Positions 30,724 to 40,696 are shown, counted from the first letter of the stretch. The stretch: DNA of 64,000 nucleotides from Bacteroidota bacterium (GCA_013287375.1 JABDDX010000002.1:1-64000); one strand, 5' to 3'. The notes: a model not told the origin generated them from the letters alone. Program-made: numbers and translations.

Positions 30724-31821
30724 ATGCTTAATAAAATGCCTCTTCAAAACTCAACAGAATCGATATTTAGCCAGCTGGAGGCGTTGGGACACAAGAAAAT
30801 TGTGTTTTGCAGCGACCCCGATACGGGGCTAAGGGCAATCATTGCTATTCATGATACTACATTGGGCCCTGCTTTGGGTGGTACACGTATGTGGGCCTAC
30901 AAATCTGAAGCCGACGCGTTAAGCGATGTATTAAGGCTATCAAAAGCCATGACTTATAAGGCATCCATAAATGGTTTAAACCTGGGTGGAGGTAAAGCCA
31001 TTATTATTGGTGACTCTCACCGGGATAAAAATGAAGCTTTACTGCGTAAATTTGGCAGGTTTATTAAGAACCAAAATGGTGAATTTATTACTGCCGAAGA
31101 TGTAGGTACCAATCCTAAGGATATGGAATACATCCGGATGGAAACTCAATATGTTACCGGTATGCCTGAAAGCATAGGCGGTAGTGGCGACCCGGCTCCA
31201 GTAGCAGCACAAGGTGTTTTTATGGGGATGAAAGCGGCTGTGAAAGAGCTTTATGGTAACGATAGTCTGGCCGGAAAATCAGTCATTGTACAGGGGATAG
31301 GCCATGTGGGCGAGAATTTAGTTAAGATACTAAGAGATGAAAAAGCGAAAGTTTACGTTAGTGATATTAACGAGGATTTGTTAAGGCAAGTTGCCAAAAA
31401 ATACGGTGCAGAAGCCATCGCGCACAATAATATTTTTGACATTGATGCTGATATTTATTCGCCGTGCGCAATGGGCGCAACGGTTAATACACAAACCATC
31501 AACAAACTTAATTGCGCTATTATTGCCGGATCGGCCAATAACCAGTTAGAGGATGAACAGGTACACGGGCAAATGCTGCGCGAAAAAGGAATTTTATTTG
31601 CACCTGATTATGTAATTAATGCAGGTGGGCTAATTAATTGTTATTCAGAGCTGATGGGCTTTACCAAAAAGCGCACTATGCAGCTAACTGAAAATATTTA
31701 TGAAGCAACCCGAAATGTTTTAAAACTTTCTAAAGCCGAAAATATTTCATCAATAGAAGCCGCGAATAAGATCGCTGAGAAAAGAATCGCTGACATTAAA
31801 AAAGTAAAATCGTCATACTAA
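30724..31821 (+). CDS. Glu/Leu/Phe/Val dehydrogenase (leucine dehydrogenase-like)
   Basis: GPALGGTRMWAYKSEADALSDVLRLSKAMTYKASINGLNLGGGKAII; start refined inside ORF 30604..31821. Confidence 0.92.
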   Translation: MLNKMPLQNSTESIFSQLEALGHKKIVFCSDPDTGLRAIIAIHDTTLGPALGGTRMWAYKSEADALSDVLRLSKAMTYKASINGLNLGGGKAIIIGDSHRDKNEALLRKFGRFIKNQNGEFITAEDVGTNPKDMEYIRMETQYVTGMPESIGGSGDPAPVAAQGVFMGMKAAVKELYGNDSLAGKSVIVQGIGHVGENLVKILRDEKAKVYVSDINEDLLRQVAKKYGAEAIAHNNIFDIDADIYSPCAMGATVNTQTINKLNCAIIAGSANNQLEDEQVHGQMLREKGILFAPDYVINAGGLINCYSELMGFTKKRTMQLTENIYEATRNVLKLSKAENISSIEAANKIAEKRIADIKKVKSSY

Positions 31822-31874
31822 TAAATTAATAATCAACCGCCGGGATGTACCGGCAAAAAATCGTTCTTACAATT

Positions 31875-32819
31875 ATGTTAAACAGAAGGCACCTACGGGT
31901 AAAAGTATTACAGGCATTATATGCCTTTCATCAGACAGGCGGGGATATCAAGGCCCAGGAAAAGAACCTGCTGCAAAGTATCGACAAAGTATACGAAATG
32001 TATATCTGGATGCTATCACTAATTTCGGAAGTAGCTAACTATGCCGAAACTGACGCCATTGAGCGGTCAAATAAGCATATCAAAACCGAAGAAGACAAAA
32101 ATCCAGATCTGAAAATATTAACTAACCGGTTCATCACCACGTTAAACGATAATAAAGAATTTCTTGTTTCTGCAAAGAAATACAAGGTAGAATGGAGCTT
32201 TGAACCAGAGCTTATCAAAACACTTTTCATTGTCCTTAAAAGTTCTCCTGAGTATGCGGAATATTTGAAGCATACAGGTGATACCATCCAGACTGATAAG
32301 GACATTATCAAATTCATTTTCAAGAAAGTAATCCTAAAATCGTCATTAGCCGAACAGGTTTTTGAAGACAAATTTATTTTCTGGCCGGTTGATAAAGATG
32401 TATTACAGGCTTTGATAGCCAAAACCTTTAAAAACTTTGCTTCTGAAGATGCTAAACAAAACAAACTGGCAGAAATTACCGGAAATTGGGAAGAGGACAG
32501 GGAGTTTATAGTAACCTTATTTGAGCAAAACATCAGGCATGATAAAGAATATCAGACCATGATAGCTGAAAAAACCCAAAACTGGGAGCCGGAACGTATT
32601 GCTATGATGGATACTTTACTAATGAAGATGGCTATTACTGAGTTTATTAATTTTACATCGGTGCCGGTAAAGGTTACTATTAATGAGTACCTGGAAATAT
32701 CAAAGGAATTTAGTACACCTAAAAGTAATTCGTTTTTAAACGGTATCTTGGACAAGATTTTAATTGAACTAAAAGCTCAGCAAAAAATTAAAAAAATAGG
32801 AAGAGGTTTAATAGAATAA
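31875..32819 (+). CDS. nusB: Transcription antitermination factor NusB
   Basis: MLNRRHLRVKVLQALYAFHQ...TSVPVKVTINEYLEISKEFSTPKSNSFLNGILDKI. Confidence 0.92.
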   Translation: MLNRRHLRVKVLQALYAFHQTGGDIKAQEKNLLQSIDKVYEMYIWMLSLISEVANYAETDAIERSNKHIKTEEDKNPDLKILTNRFITTLNDNKEFLVSAKKYKVEWSFEPELIKTLFIVLKSSPEYAEYLKHTGDTIQTDKDIIKFIFKKVILKSSLAEQVFEDKFIFWPVDKDVLQALIAKTFKNFASEDAKQNKLAEITGNWEEDREFIVTLFEQNIRHDKEYQTMIAEKTQNWEPERIAMMDTLLMKMAITEFINFTSVPVKVTINEYLEISKEFSTPKSNSFLNGILDKILIELKAQQKIKKIGRGLIE

Positions 32820-32824
32820 ACAAC

Positions 32825-33292
32825 ATGAAAAAAGCTATTTTAAGCATTCTTGCTGCGGGGATACTTTTATCAGCCTGCAACCAATCAGCCAAAACCGCTC
32901 AATCGGCCGATTCATCAGCAACGCAAACGGCAGTTGGCGCATCAGGCAGCACAGGTTCAGCTACGCAAGCTAATGCTCCGGTGATGAATTTTGATAAATC
33001 ATCGTACGATTTCGGCAAAATCACACGCGGGGATAAGGTGACATACAATTTTAAATTCACTAATACCGGTAAATCGCCATTAATTATTACCAGCGCTGTG
33101 GCAAGCTGTGGCTGTACTACACCAAACTGGCCAAAAACTCCGATTACTCCGGGGCAGAGCGGTCAAATAACAGTTGTATTTAATAGTACAGGTAAAGTTG
33201 GCTTACAGGATAAAATGGTAACCATTACTGCTAATACCAACCCTGCACAAACGGTTGTACATTTGGTAGGCGAAGTTTTGGAAAAGAAATAA
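32825..33292 (+). CDS. DUF1573 domain lipoprotein
   Basis: Lipobox LLSACN; FDFGKITRGDKVTYNFKFTNTGKSPLIITSAVASCGCTTPNWP pattern. Confidence 0.88.
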   Translation: MKKAILSILAAGILLSACNQSAKTAQSADSSATQTAVGASGSTGSATQANAPVMNFDKSSYDFGKITRGDKVTYNFKFTNTGKSPLIITSAVASCGCTTPNWPKTPITPGQSGQITVVFNSTGKVGLQDKMVTITANTNPAQTVVHLVGEVLEKK

Positions 33293-33392
33293 ATTAGATA
33301 TGAGATTAGAGATAGGAGATGAAAAATGGCTTCTTCTTGTAATTCTCAACTCGAAAAGTAAAAATTAAAACAAAAAATAATATAAAATAATC

Positions 33393-33674
33393 ATGGCTAC
33401 ACAGCAAATTGTAATGTTGGTATTGATCGTAGTAGTATTTTACTTCTTTATGATCCGTCCGCAGGTTAAAAAACAAAAAGACCAAAAAAACTTTGTTAAC
33501 GATTTAAAAAAGGGTGATAAGGTAGTTACCACTGCAGGCGCGCACGGTAAAATAGCCGAAGTTGGCGACACTACTTTTTTAATTGAGCATGAAAGCGGCC
33601 ATAAAACCCGTTATGATAAATCGGCGATATCGTTAGATGCTTCAAAAGCATTAAACACACCGCCAAAAGCTTAG
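33393..33674 (+). CDS. yajC: Preprotein translocase subunit YajC
   Basis: VVVFYFFMIRPQVKKQKDQKNFVNDLKKGDKVVTTAGAHGKI. Confidence 0.94.
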   Translation: MATQQIVMLVLIVVVFYFFMIRPQVKKQKDQKNFVNDLKKGDKVVTTAGAHGKIAEVGDTTFLIEHESGHKTRYDKSAISLDASKALNTPPKA

Positions 33675-33729
33675 TTTAAGTTAAAAGTTGAATGTTCAAC
33701 GTTGAAAGTGACATTCAAATAAAAAAAAA

Positions 33730-33792
33730 TAAAAGGTAAAAGATGGAGATTAAAGCGTTAGATGGCTTTTAACTTTCAGCTTTTACCTTTTA
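33730..33792. repeat. 13-bp perfect inverted repeat in intergenic low-complexity sequence
   Basis: taaaaggtaaaag (33730-33742) / cttttacctttta (33780-33792). Confidence 0.75.
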
Positions 33793-33805
33793 ACATTTGT
33801 AATAA

Positions 33806-34750
33806 ATGGCAATCATAAAACTATCGGCAACAGAGCAAAGGCGTTTATCAGCATTTTTCACATGCCTGGTATTGGCCGCGTTGGCGTGGTTATGTATTAC
33901 GTTGTCAAACCCTTACAATTACACGGTTAAACGCGTGCTGAGTTATAAAAATACTCCCCAAAAACGGGCATTTCACTCCCTGCAATCAGATACGGTTGAT
34001 ATCACAATTAAAGGTACCGGGTGGCAAATGCTTTATGCCATGATGCATTATAGCAGCAATAGTTTAGTTGTGGATCTGAGACCCTTAAATACAGGGAATT
34101 ACGTAGTGTTGAGCTCGCAGGCAATGCAAATTGCTGATGGCGAAGTAAATCATGATGTGGTATCATTTAATCCCGATACGCTTTATTTTGACTTTTTAAA
34201 CCGGATGGTGAAAAGGGTGCCTGTAAAGTTATTAAGCAATGTTAGCTATCAACAACAGTTTTCGCAGGCAAATAATCCTATTGTGAGGCCATCGTATATT
34301 ACTATTGTTGGCCCTACAGACAGGCTTAATAGTATAACTGAATGGAATACGGATTCGCTTATCGTGAAAAAAGTTAATGAAACCATTCGCGCCAGGCTAA
34401 ACTTACAGCCGGTTAACGAGGGTAATATCACCATATATCCTAAAGCGGTGGATGTGGTTTTCCCTGTAGATGAGTTTACAGAGAAAACCCTGGAGATACC
34501 TGTGAAACTGATTAATAACAGCGATTTTTACAATGTGAAGGTTTTTCCGGAAAAGGTTACCGTTACATTTATGACATCGTTACGAAGGTATACCGAAACT
34601 GATGAGGATTTTTTTGAAGCGGAGGCTGATCTGAACTTATGGAAAAATCAAGGTTACAGTACCTTGCCGGTGAAACTTACGCGGATACCGCCATTTTGTA
34701 AAGTAATAAGTGTAGAGCCACAAAATATTGATTTTATAGTGAAAAAATAG
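33806..34750 (+). CDS. YbbR-like domain protein
   Basis: VRPSYITIVGPTDRLNSITEWNTDSLIVKKVNETI...LEIPVKLINNSDFYNVKVFPEKVTVTF, position before coaE. Confidence 0.72.
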   Translation: MAIIKLSATEQRRLSAFFTCLVLAALAWLCITLSNPYNYTVKRVLSYKNTPQKRAFHSLQSDTVDITIKGTGWQMLYAMMHYSSNSLVVDLRPLNTGNYVVLSSQAMQIADGEVNHDVVSFNPDTLYFDFLNRMVKRVPVKLLSNVSYQQQFSQANNPIVRPSYITIVGPTDRLNSITEWNTDSLIVKKVNETIRARLNLQPVNEGNITIYPKAVDVVFPVDEFTEKTLEIPVKLINNSDFYNVKVFPEKVTVTFMTSLRRYTETDEDFFEAEADLNLWKNQGYSTLPVKLTRIPPFCKVISVEPQNIDFIVKK

Positions 34751-35344
34751 ATGCTGAAAATAGGTATAACCGGTAATATAGGTAGCGGCAAAACTACGGT
34801 GAGCAAAATATTTGAGGTATTAGGCATTCCTGTTTTTTATGCTGATGACGAGGCTAAAAAAGTAATGGTTAATGATGCTATATTGATAGATGATCTTAAA
34901 CAAACCTTTGGTGCGCAATCGTATTTTGAAGATGGTTCACTAAACCGCAAACATATAGCCGGTATAGTTTTTAATAACGAAATGGAACTGAAAAAGCTAA
35001 ACGCTATTGTACACCCTGCCGTTTTTAGGGCTTTTGATAGTTGGGTACCCCAGTTTAAAAACGCGCCTTATGTGTTAAAAGAAGCAGCATTGCTATTTGA
35101 AAGCAGCTCGTATAAAATGTGTGACAGAAGCATTATGGTTACAGCACCTTTGGAATTGCGTATAGCACGCGTAATGTTGCGTGACGGGCTAAGTAGAGAT
35201 GAGATACTAAACAGAGAGGCAAGGCAGTTTTCTGAAGAGAAGAAATTGCAGCTTGCCGATTACGCTATAAAAAATGATAATACAGAGCTGGTGATACCGC
35301 AGGTGCTGGCTTTGCATGAGCAGTTTCTGGAGTTACATAGTTAA
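34751..35344 (+). CDS. coaE: Dephospho-CoA kinase
   Basis: LKIGITGNIGSGKTTVSKIFEVLGIPVFYADDEAKKV. Confidence 0.94.
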   Translation: MLKIGITGNIGSGKTTVSKIFEVLGIPVFYADDEAKKVMVNDAILIDDLKQTFGAQSYFEDGSLNRKHIAGIVFNNEMELKKLNAIVHPAVFRAFDSWVPQFKNAPYVLKEAALLFESSSYKMCDRSIMVTAPLELRIARVMLRDGLSRDEILNREARQFSEEKKLQLADYAIKNDNTELVIPQVLALHEQFLELHS

Positions 35345-35346
35345 CT

Positions 35347-35400
35347 CACCCGACTTCGCTTCGCTGGTCGACCTCTCTTCGCTTGCGGCGGAAAGAGGTG
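35347..35400. repeat. GC-rich intergenic repeat-like element with hairpin
   Basis: cacccgacttcgcttcgctggtcgacctctcttcgcttgcggcggaaagaggtg; arms acctctcttcgc/gcggaaagaggt. Confidence 0.5.
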
Positions 35401-35449
35401 TAAAAATTAAATTTTAATCAACTTACTGTTGGTTAATTACTAATTATCA

Positions 35450-36391
35450 ATGAATATCAAAGACGATTTCCTTTCTATCAATATAAACGGTTTATACTGT
35501 AAATACGGCGATTTCTACCTCGATCCTAAACAACCTGTGGAAAAGGCGGTAATATCGCATGCCCATGCTGATCATGCGGTTAGCGGGAATAACGAGGTGT
35601 TTTGTACTGAAGCTACTGCTGCTTTTATGCAGTTGCGTTATGGTAAAAACTCAGCTAAGGTTTTTAATATAGTTGGGTATCACCAATCATTTGATGTTAG
35701 GGGCGTTAAAATCACTTTTATATCTGCTGGGCATATGTTAGGTTCGGCCCAGGTATTAATGGAATACGAGGGCGTAAAATACCTTTATACCGGCGACTAT
35801 AAAATACAACCTGATGCTACCTGTGAGCCAATTGAGTGGGTTAAGGCTGATGTACTGATTACCGAAAGTACTTTTGCTGACCCTAAGGTGTTGCACCCCG
35901 ACCCGGTGGAAGAGATCAAAAAACTGAATGATATTAAGATCAATATTTTGTTGGGTGCTTATGGTTTGGGTAAAAGTCAGCGGTTGATACAGATGATTAA
36001 TGAACATGCCCCACAGAAAACGATATTGGTTCATCATCGCATTATGCCAATAAACTCTATTTATGAAAAGTTGGGTTATTCGCCGGGTAAATACCAGATG
36101 TATGGCCGTAAATTGATGAAGGAACAAAAGGAGTATGTATATATTGTGCCGCCTTTTACGTTTGATAGCTATATTAATGCAAAAGGGGTGAAGCGCCTGT
36201 TTGCTTCGGGGTGGAAGAATTTGCAGGTGAATCTGAACGATACACTGTTTATATCAGATCACGTGGATTGGAACGACATTCTGGAGGCTGTAAAGCAGGT
36301 TGAACCCAAACAATTATGGACTTTACATGGCAATGGAAAGCATTTAAAAGAACACTTTGGGAATGATATTGTTGTGAAACTATTGAACTGA
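35450..36391 (+). CDS. MBL-fold exonuclease/metallo-hydrolase
   Basis: VISHAHADHAVSGN, ISAGHMLGSAQVLMEYEGVKYLYTGDY, LFISDHVDW. Confidence 0.82.
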   Translation: MNIKDDFLSININGLYCKYGDFYLDPKQPVEKAVISHAHADHAVSGNNEVFCTEATAAFMQLRYGKNSAKVFNIVGYHQSFDVRGVKITFISAGHMLGSAQVLMEYEGVKYLYTGDYKIQPDATCEPIEWVKADVLITESTFADPKVLHPDPVEEIKKLNDIKINILLGAYGLGKSQRLIQMINEHAPQKTILVHHRIMPINSIYEKLGYSPGKYQMYGRKLMKEQKEYVYIVPPFTFDSYINAKGVKRLFASGWKNLQVNLNDTLFISDHVDWNDILEAVKQVEPKQLWTLHGNGKHLKEHFGNDIVVKLLN

Positions 36392-36549
36392 TGCTCGAGG
36401 AAAATATTGACTATTATATCAACGAGGATGGTAATTTCGTTTTTACCGAAGCTTACCATTTAAAGCGGGGCTATTGTTGCAAAAACAAATGCCTGCACTG
36501 CCCATGGAAATACGGAAAAACTGAAGAGGACGAACAAATTAAAAAATAA
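36391..36549 (+). CDS. DUF5522-like small Cys-rich protein
   Basis: MLEENIDYYINEDGNFVFTEAYHLKRGYCCKNKCLHCPWKYGKTEEDEQIKK (52 aa, below ORF-track cutoff). Confidence 0.7.
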   Translation: MLEENIDYYINEDGNFVFTEAYHLKRGYCCKNKCLHCPWKYGKTEEDEQIKK

Positions 36550-36576
36550 TAAGGATATTTGTATTTAACACAACCA

Positions 36577-37026
36577 ATGCGAATAGAAGACGAAATACAA
36601 AGCACTAAGTTTGAGGATAATTACCAAAAGGCGGTAATTAATATAAATTATACCCAGAACTGGCTTAGTAATCATTTGCGTGGTGAGTTTGATAAGTTCA
36701 ATCTTACTATGCAGCAGTTTAATATTTTGCGCATATTAAGAGGCCAGTATCCAAAACCTGCTACAGTAAATTTACTTAAAGAGCGCATGCTGGATAAAAT
36801 GTCGGATGCATCACGTATTGTTGATCGTTTGGTTCAAAAGGAACTTGTTTCGCGATGTACCAATACTTGTGACCGCAGGGCTGTTGATATTCGTATCAGT
36901 GATAAGGGCCTCGAAGTATTGTCCAAAATAGAGGTGGAATTTAAGACTAAAGACCTCATTAAGGATAATCTTACACAGGATGAAGCCCTGCAGCTTAGCG
37001 ACTTATTAGATAAACTGAGGGGCTAA
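36577..37026 (+). CDS. MarR family transcriptional regulator
   Basis: LTMQQFNILRILRGQYPKPATVNLLKERMLDKMSDASRIVDRLVQKELVSRCTNTCDRRAVDIRISDKG. Confidence 0.9.
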   Translation: MRIEDEIQSTKFEDNYQKAVININYTQNWLSNHLRGEFDKFNLTMQQFNILRILRGQYPKPATVNLLKERMLDKMSDASRIVDRLVQKELVSRCTNTCDRRAVDIRISDKGLEVLSKIEVEFKTKDLIKDNLTQDEALQLSDLLDKLRG

Positions 37027-37607
37027 ATTACCGGCACCCATTCAGGGAATTTAGGCTGGAGCTTTTTAAATAAAGTATAAAACAACCAGCCTACAAAGGA
37101 GCCGTATAACGCACCGCAAAAAACATCAATCGGGTAATGTACGCCTACGTAAACCTGGGCAAAACTGATACTCCCTGCCCAAAGTATCCCCCAAAACCAT
37201 ATCCAGCGCCAGCGTTTGCACCATAGTAATATCATGAATATTGCCATGGCGAAATGATTAGTAGCGTGGGCTGACGGGAAACTGTAGCCTGTTCCGCAAC
37301 CAATTCGCTCAACATCAGTAAGGGAAGTGATTGGATCTCTGCAAGGTCTTAGGCGATGTACTAAATGTTTAACTATTCCTGCGCTGGTTTGATCGGCAAA
37401 TCCAAATGCAAGGACTATAAATAAGATAATTACAATTCCTTTCTTTTTATATCTCCACAAACTAAATCCTAATATAAATACATACAGCGGTATCCATGAT
37501 TTTGGATTGCGTAACCAAGGCATTATCCAATCGAAAAAAGGATTGGTCATGCCATAGTTGATGATATGGAACAGGTGACGGTCGAATTGTAAAAGCTGCT
37601 CGGGCAT
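37023..37607 (-). CDS. PAP2-family phosphatase
   Basis: KHLVHRLRPCRDP...GYSFPSAHATNHFA...YVGVHYPIDVFCGALYG. Confidence 0.92.
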   Translation of the reverse strand: MPEQLLQFDRHLFHIINYGMTNPFFDWIMPWLRNPKSWIPLYVFILGFSLWRYKKKGIVIILFIVLAFGFADQTSAGIVKHLVHRLRPCRDPITSLTDVERIGCGTGYSFPSAHATNHFAMAIFMILLWCKRWRWIWFWGILWAGSISFAQVYVGVHYPIDVFCGALYGSFVGWLFYTLFKKLQPKFPEWVPVI

Positions 37608-37690
37608 AATTTATATTGCCAAATATAACCAATAAATGGAGTGGCTATTGGTTAATTGTTTTAATTTTGCATCAAAATAATACAACAGCT

Positions 37691-39079
37691 TTGACACTCA
37701 TAAAATCAATTTCGGGCATTAGAGGCACCATAGGCGGTGCAGCGGGCGATGGTTTAACACCCGTGGATATTGTAAAATTTACTTCGGCATTTGGTATCTG
37801 GGCCATCCAACAATCGGGGCTTAAAAAGATAGTTATCGGTCGTGATGCGCGTATATCGGGTAGTATGGTGAATAATTTGGTTGTAGGTACTTTACAAGGT
37901 TTAGGTATTGATGTGGTTGATTTAGGTTTATCAACCACACCGACTGTTGAGATAGCTGTTCCTGCTGAAGAGGCTGCGGGTGGTATCATTATTACTGCAA
38001 GCCATAACCCAAAACAATGGAATGCACTTAAATTATTAAATAGTAACGGTGAGTTTATCAGCGATGCTGATGGCCAGGCAGTACTTGAAATTGCTGAAAA
38101 TAGTGATTTTAACTATGCCGCGGTAGATGATTTGGGTAAAGTGGTGTTGGATGATAGCTATCTGCAAAAACATATAGATGTAATATTGGCTTTGCCACTG
38201 GTTGATGTTAAAGCGATTACCGCAGCCGATTTTAAGGTGGTTATAGATTGCGTTAACTCTACAGGAGGAATATTTGTACCTGCTTTATTAAAGGCGTTGG
38301 GCGTTAAAACGGTGCATGAATTGTATTGTGAGCCAGATGGTAAGTTTCCGCATAACCCGGAACCTTTGCCAGAGAATTTAGTGGCGCTATCAAAAGAAGT
38401 ATTGAGCAAACGTGCTGATATAGGGATTGCTGTTGACCCTGATGTTGACCGCCTTTGCTTTGTTTGTGAAGATGGCAGCATGTTTGGCGAGGAATATACA
38501 TTGGTTGCTGTGGCTGATTATGTGCTGAAGCATAATAAAGGCAATACGGTATCAAACTTATCGTCAACACGTGCTTTGCGCGATGTTACCGAGAAAGCTG
38601 GCGGCGAGTACAATGCGGCGGCGGTAGGAGAGGTGAACGTGGTTAACAAAATGAAAGAAACCAACGCGGTTATAGGCGGCGAAGGCAATGGCGGGGTAAT
38701 CTACCCTGAATTACATTACGGTCGTGATGCTTTGGCTGGTATCGCTTTATTTTTAACACATCTGGCTAAATCTGGCAAAACAGTATCTGCTTTAAGGGCA
38801 TCGTATCCAAACTATTTCATCTCGAAAAATAAAATAACGCTAACGCCAGAGATGGATATTGATGCGCTTTTGTTGAAAGTTGAAGAGAAATACAAAAAAC
38901 AACCCCATAGCACTATTGATGGCTTGAAAATAGAATTTGATAAAGAATGGGTACATTTGCGCAAATCGAATACTGAGCCAATTATCCGTATTTATTCGGA
39001 AGCAAGCTCGGAAACGGTGGCGAATAGCTTGGCAAATAAGATTATTGCCGATATAAAGGAAATATTACTTATTGAGTGA
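37691..39079 (+). CDS. glmM: Phosphoglucosamine mutase / phosphohexomutase
   Basis: LIKSISGIRGTIGG, GIIITASHNPKQWNALK, DPDVDRLCFV, GEGNGGVIYPELHYGRDALAG; probable TTG start. Confidence 0.88.
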   Translation: MTLIKSISGIRGTIGGAAGDGLTPVDIVKFTSAFGIWAIQQSGLKKIVIGRDARISGSMVNNLVVGTLQGLGIDVVDLGLSTTPTVEIAVPAEEAAGGIIITASHNPKQWNALKLLNSNGEFISDADGQAVLEIAENSDFNYAAVDDLGKVVLDDSYLQKHIDVILALPLVDVKAITAADFKVVIDCVNSTGGIFVPALLKALGVKTVHELYCEPDGKFPHNPEPLPENLVALSKEVLSKRADIGIAVDPDVDRLCFVCEDGSMFGEEYTLVAVADYVLKHNKGNTVSNLSSTRALRDVTEKAGGEYNAAAVGEVNVVNKMKETNAVIGGEGNGGVIYPELHYGRDALAGIALFLTHLAKSGKTVSALRASYPNYFISKNKITLTPEMDIDALLLKVEEKYKKQPHSTIDGLKIEFDKEWVHLRKSNTEPIIRIYSEASSETVANSLANKIIADIKEILLIE

Positions 39080-39081
39080 TG

Positions 39082-39106
39082 GACTGATTTAGCGAATGAG
39101 TGATTT
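39082..39106 (+). repeat. 25-bp inverted repeat, left arm, flanking four-helix-bundle pseudogene
   Basis: gactgatttagcgaatgagtgattt; 23/25 match to RC of 39518-39542. Confidence 0.88.
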
Positions 39107-39140
39107 TTTATTTATAAGGTGAATAAATTATATTCACCTT

Positions 39141-39514
39141 ATGGAAAGAATGGAAAAATCCGAATTTGCTGAATATTTTAGAAAGAGAACTAAGAAATTT
39201 GTTGTTGATAATATAGATTTATTTAGATCATTACCCAAAACAGAAGAAGCAAAAATAAAATAGGCCGACAATTATTAAGATGTTCTTCTTCTGTTGGTTC
39301 AAATTACCGGGCTGCCTGCCGGGCAAGATCACAGGCAGAGTTTCATTCTAAACTTTCCATCGTTGTAGAAGAAGCTGACGAAAGTGTTTTTTGGGTGGAA
39401 ATTTTAATTGACTCCAATATTGTAAAACCGGGTGAGATAAACGGTTTAATGAATGAAGCTAATGAAATATTAAAAGTTGTTTCAACTGCACGTAAGTCAG
39501 TATCAAACAAATAA
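39141..39514 (+). pseudogene. Four-helix-bundle protein (S23/IVP, Avd-like family), frameshifted
   Basis: MERMEKSEFAEYFRKRTKKFVVDNIDLFRSLPKTEEAKIK* then, in another frame, IGRQLLRCSSSVGSNYRAACRARSQAEFHSKLSIVVEEADESVFWVEILIDSNIVKPGEINGLMNEANEILKVVSTARKSVSNK*; frame break at ~39255-39263 (aaaataaaatagg). Confidence 0.85.
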
Positions 39515-39517
39515 GAT

Positions 39518-39542
39518 AAATCACTCATTCACTAAATCACTC
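39518..39542 (-). repeat. 25-bp inverted repeat, right arm
   Basis: aaatcactcattcactaaatcactc. Confidence 0.88.
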
Positions 39543-39559
39543 ATTCACAAATAAGAACT

Positions 39560-40696
39560 ATGCGTGTTTACTTAGATAATGCTGCTACTACTCCGTTAGA
39601 CCCGGAAGTGATGAAGGAAATGTGTAAAGTGATGGAAAATACCTATGGTAACCCATCGTCAATACACTCACATGGGCGGGAAGCACGTACGCTTATTGAA
39701 CGTTCACGTAAAACGGTTGCTAATTTATTGGGTACATCACCATCGGAGATATTCTTTACTTCGAGTGGTACCGAGGCGGATAATATGGCTATCAGGTGCG
39801 GTATTGTTGATCATAACATTAAACATGCTATAACTAGTCGTATTGAGCATCATGCGGTTATACATACTTTTGAAGCGCTTGAAAAAGCGGGTGTTATCAA
39901 ACTAAGTTTTGTTAATCTTGATTCAAAAGGAAACATCGACTACCAACATCTTGAAACTTTATTGAAGGATAACGAGCGTAGCTTTGTATCAATCATGCAT
40001 GCTAATAATGAGATAGGTACCCTGTCGGATATGGAGCGTATCGGCGATTTGTGCGAGGTTTATAACGCCATCTATCATTGTGATACGGTGCAAACAATGG
40101 GGCATTACAAGCACGATTTAAGCAAATTAAAGGCTCACTTTGTAGTATGTTCAGCGCATAAGCTGCATGGGCCAAAGGGTGTTGGGTTTTTGCATATCAA
40201 TCATCGTATAAAAATTAAACCGCTTATTTACGGCGGCGCGCAGGAGCGTAACATGCGTGGTGGTACCGAAAATATTTATGGCATTGTTGGCCTTGCCAAA
40301 GCTTTGGATATGGCCTATGCCGATATGGAGCAGCACCAACAGCATATACAAGGCCTGAAAACCTACATGATAGACCAGTTGAAGGAAAGTATCCCCGGTA
40401 TTGAATTCAATGGTGAGACGGCCCCTGATAAAAGCTTGTATACTGTTTTAAACGTTTCCTTCCCCGAAATGGAAATGGCTGATATGTTATTGTTTAACCT
40501 GGATATTGCCGGAATCTCTGCATCCGGTGGCAGTGCCTGTAGCTCGGGTAGCGATATTGGATCGCATGTGCTTACCGCAATCGTCGCGAGCCCATCTAGG
40601 CCCTCGGTAAGATTTTCCTTTTCAAAAAACACTACAAAAGAGGAGATAGACTATACAGTAACCAAAGTACGCGAACTGTGCTTGGTTAGCGCTTGA
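39560..40696 (+). CDS. Cysteine desulfurase
   Basis: VYLDNAATTPLDPEVM, SAHKLHGPKGVGFL, SGGSACSSGSDIGSHVL. Confidence 0.94.
   Translation: MRVYLDNAATTPLDPEVMKEMCKVMENTYGNPSSIHSHGREARTLIERSRKTVANLLGTSPSEIFFTSSGTEADNMAIRCGIVDHNIKHAITSRIEHHAVIHTFEALEKAGVIKLSFVNLDSKGNIDYQHLETLLKDNERSFVSIMHANNEIGTLSDMERIGDLCEVYNAIYHCDTVQTMGHYKHDLSKLKAHFVVCSAHKLHGPKGVGFLHINHRIKIKPLIYGGAQERNMRGGTENIYGIVGLAKALDMAYADMEQHQQHIQGLKTYMIDQLKESIPGIEFNGETAPDKSLYTVLNVSFPEMEMADMLLFNLDIAGISASGGSACSSGSDIGSHVLTAIVASPSRPSVRFSFSKNTTKEEIDYTVTKVRELCLVSA

Noticed and set aside
32039-32533. 164-aa antisense ORF opposite nusB
   Set aside because: Antisense shadow ORF with Ser/Leu-biased composition, no domain.
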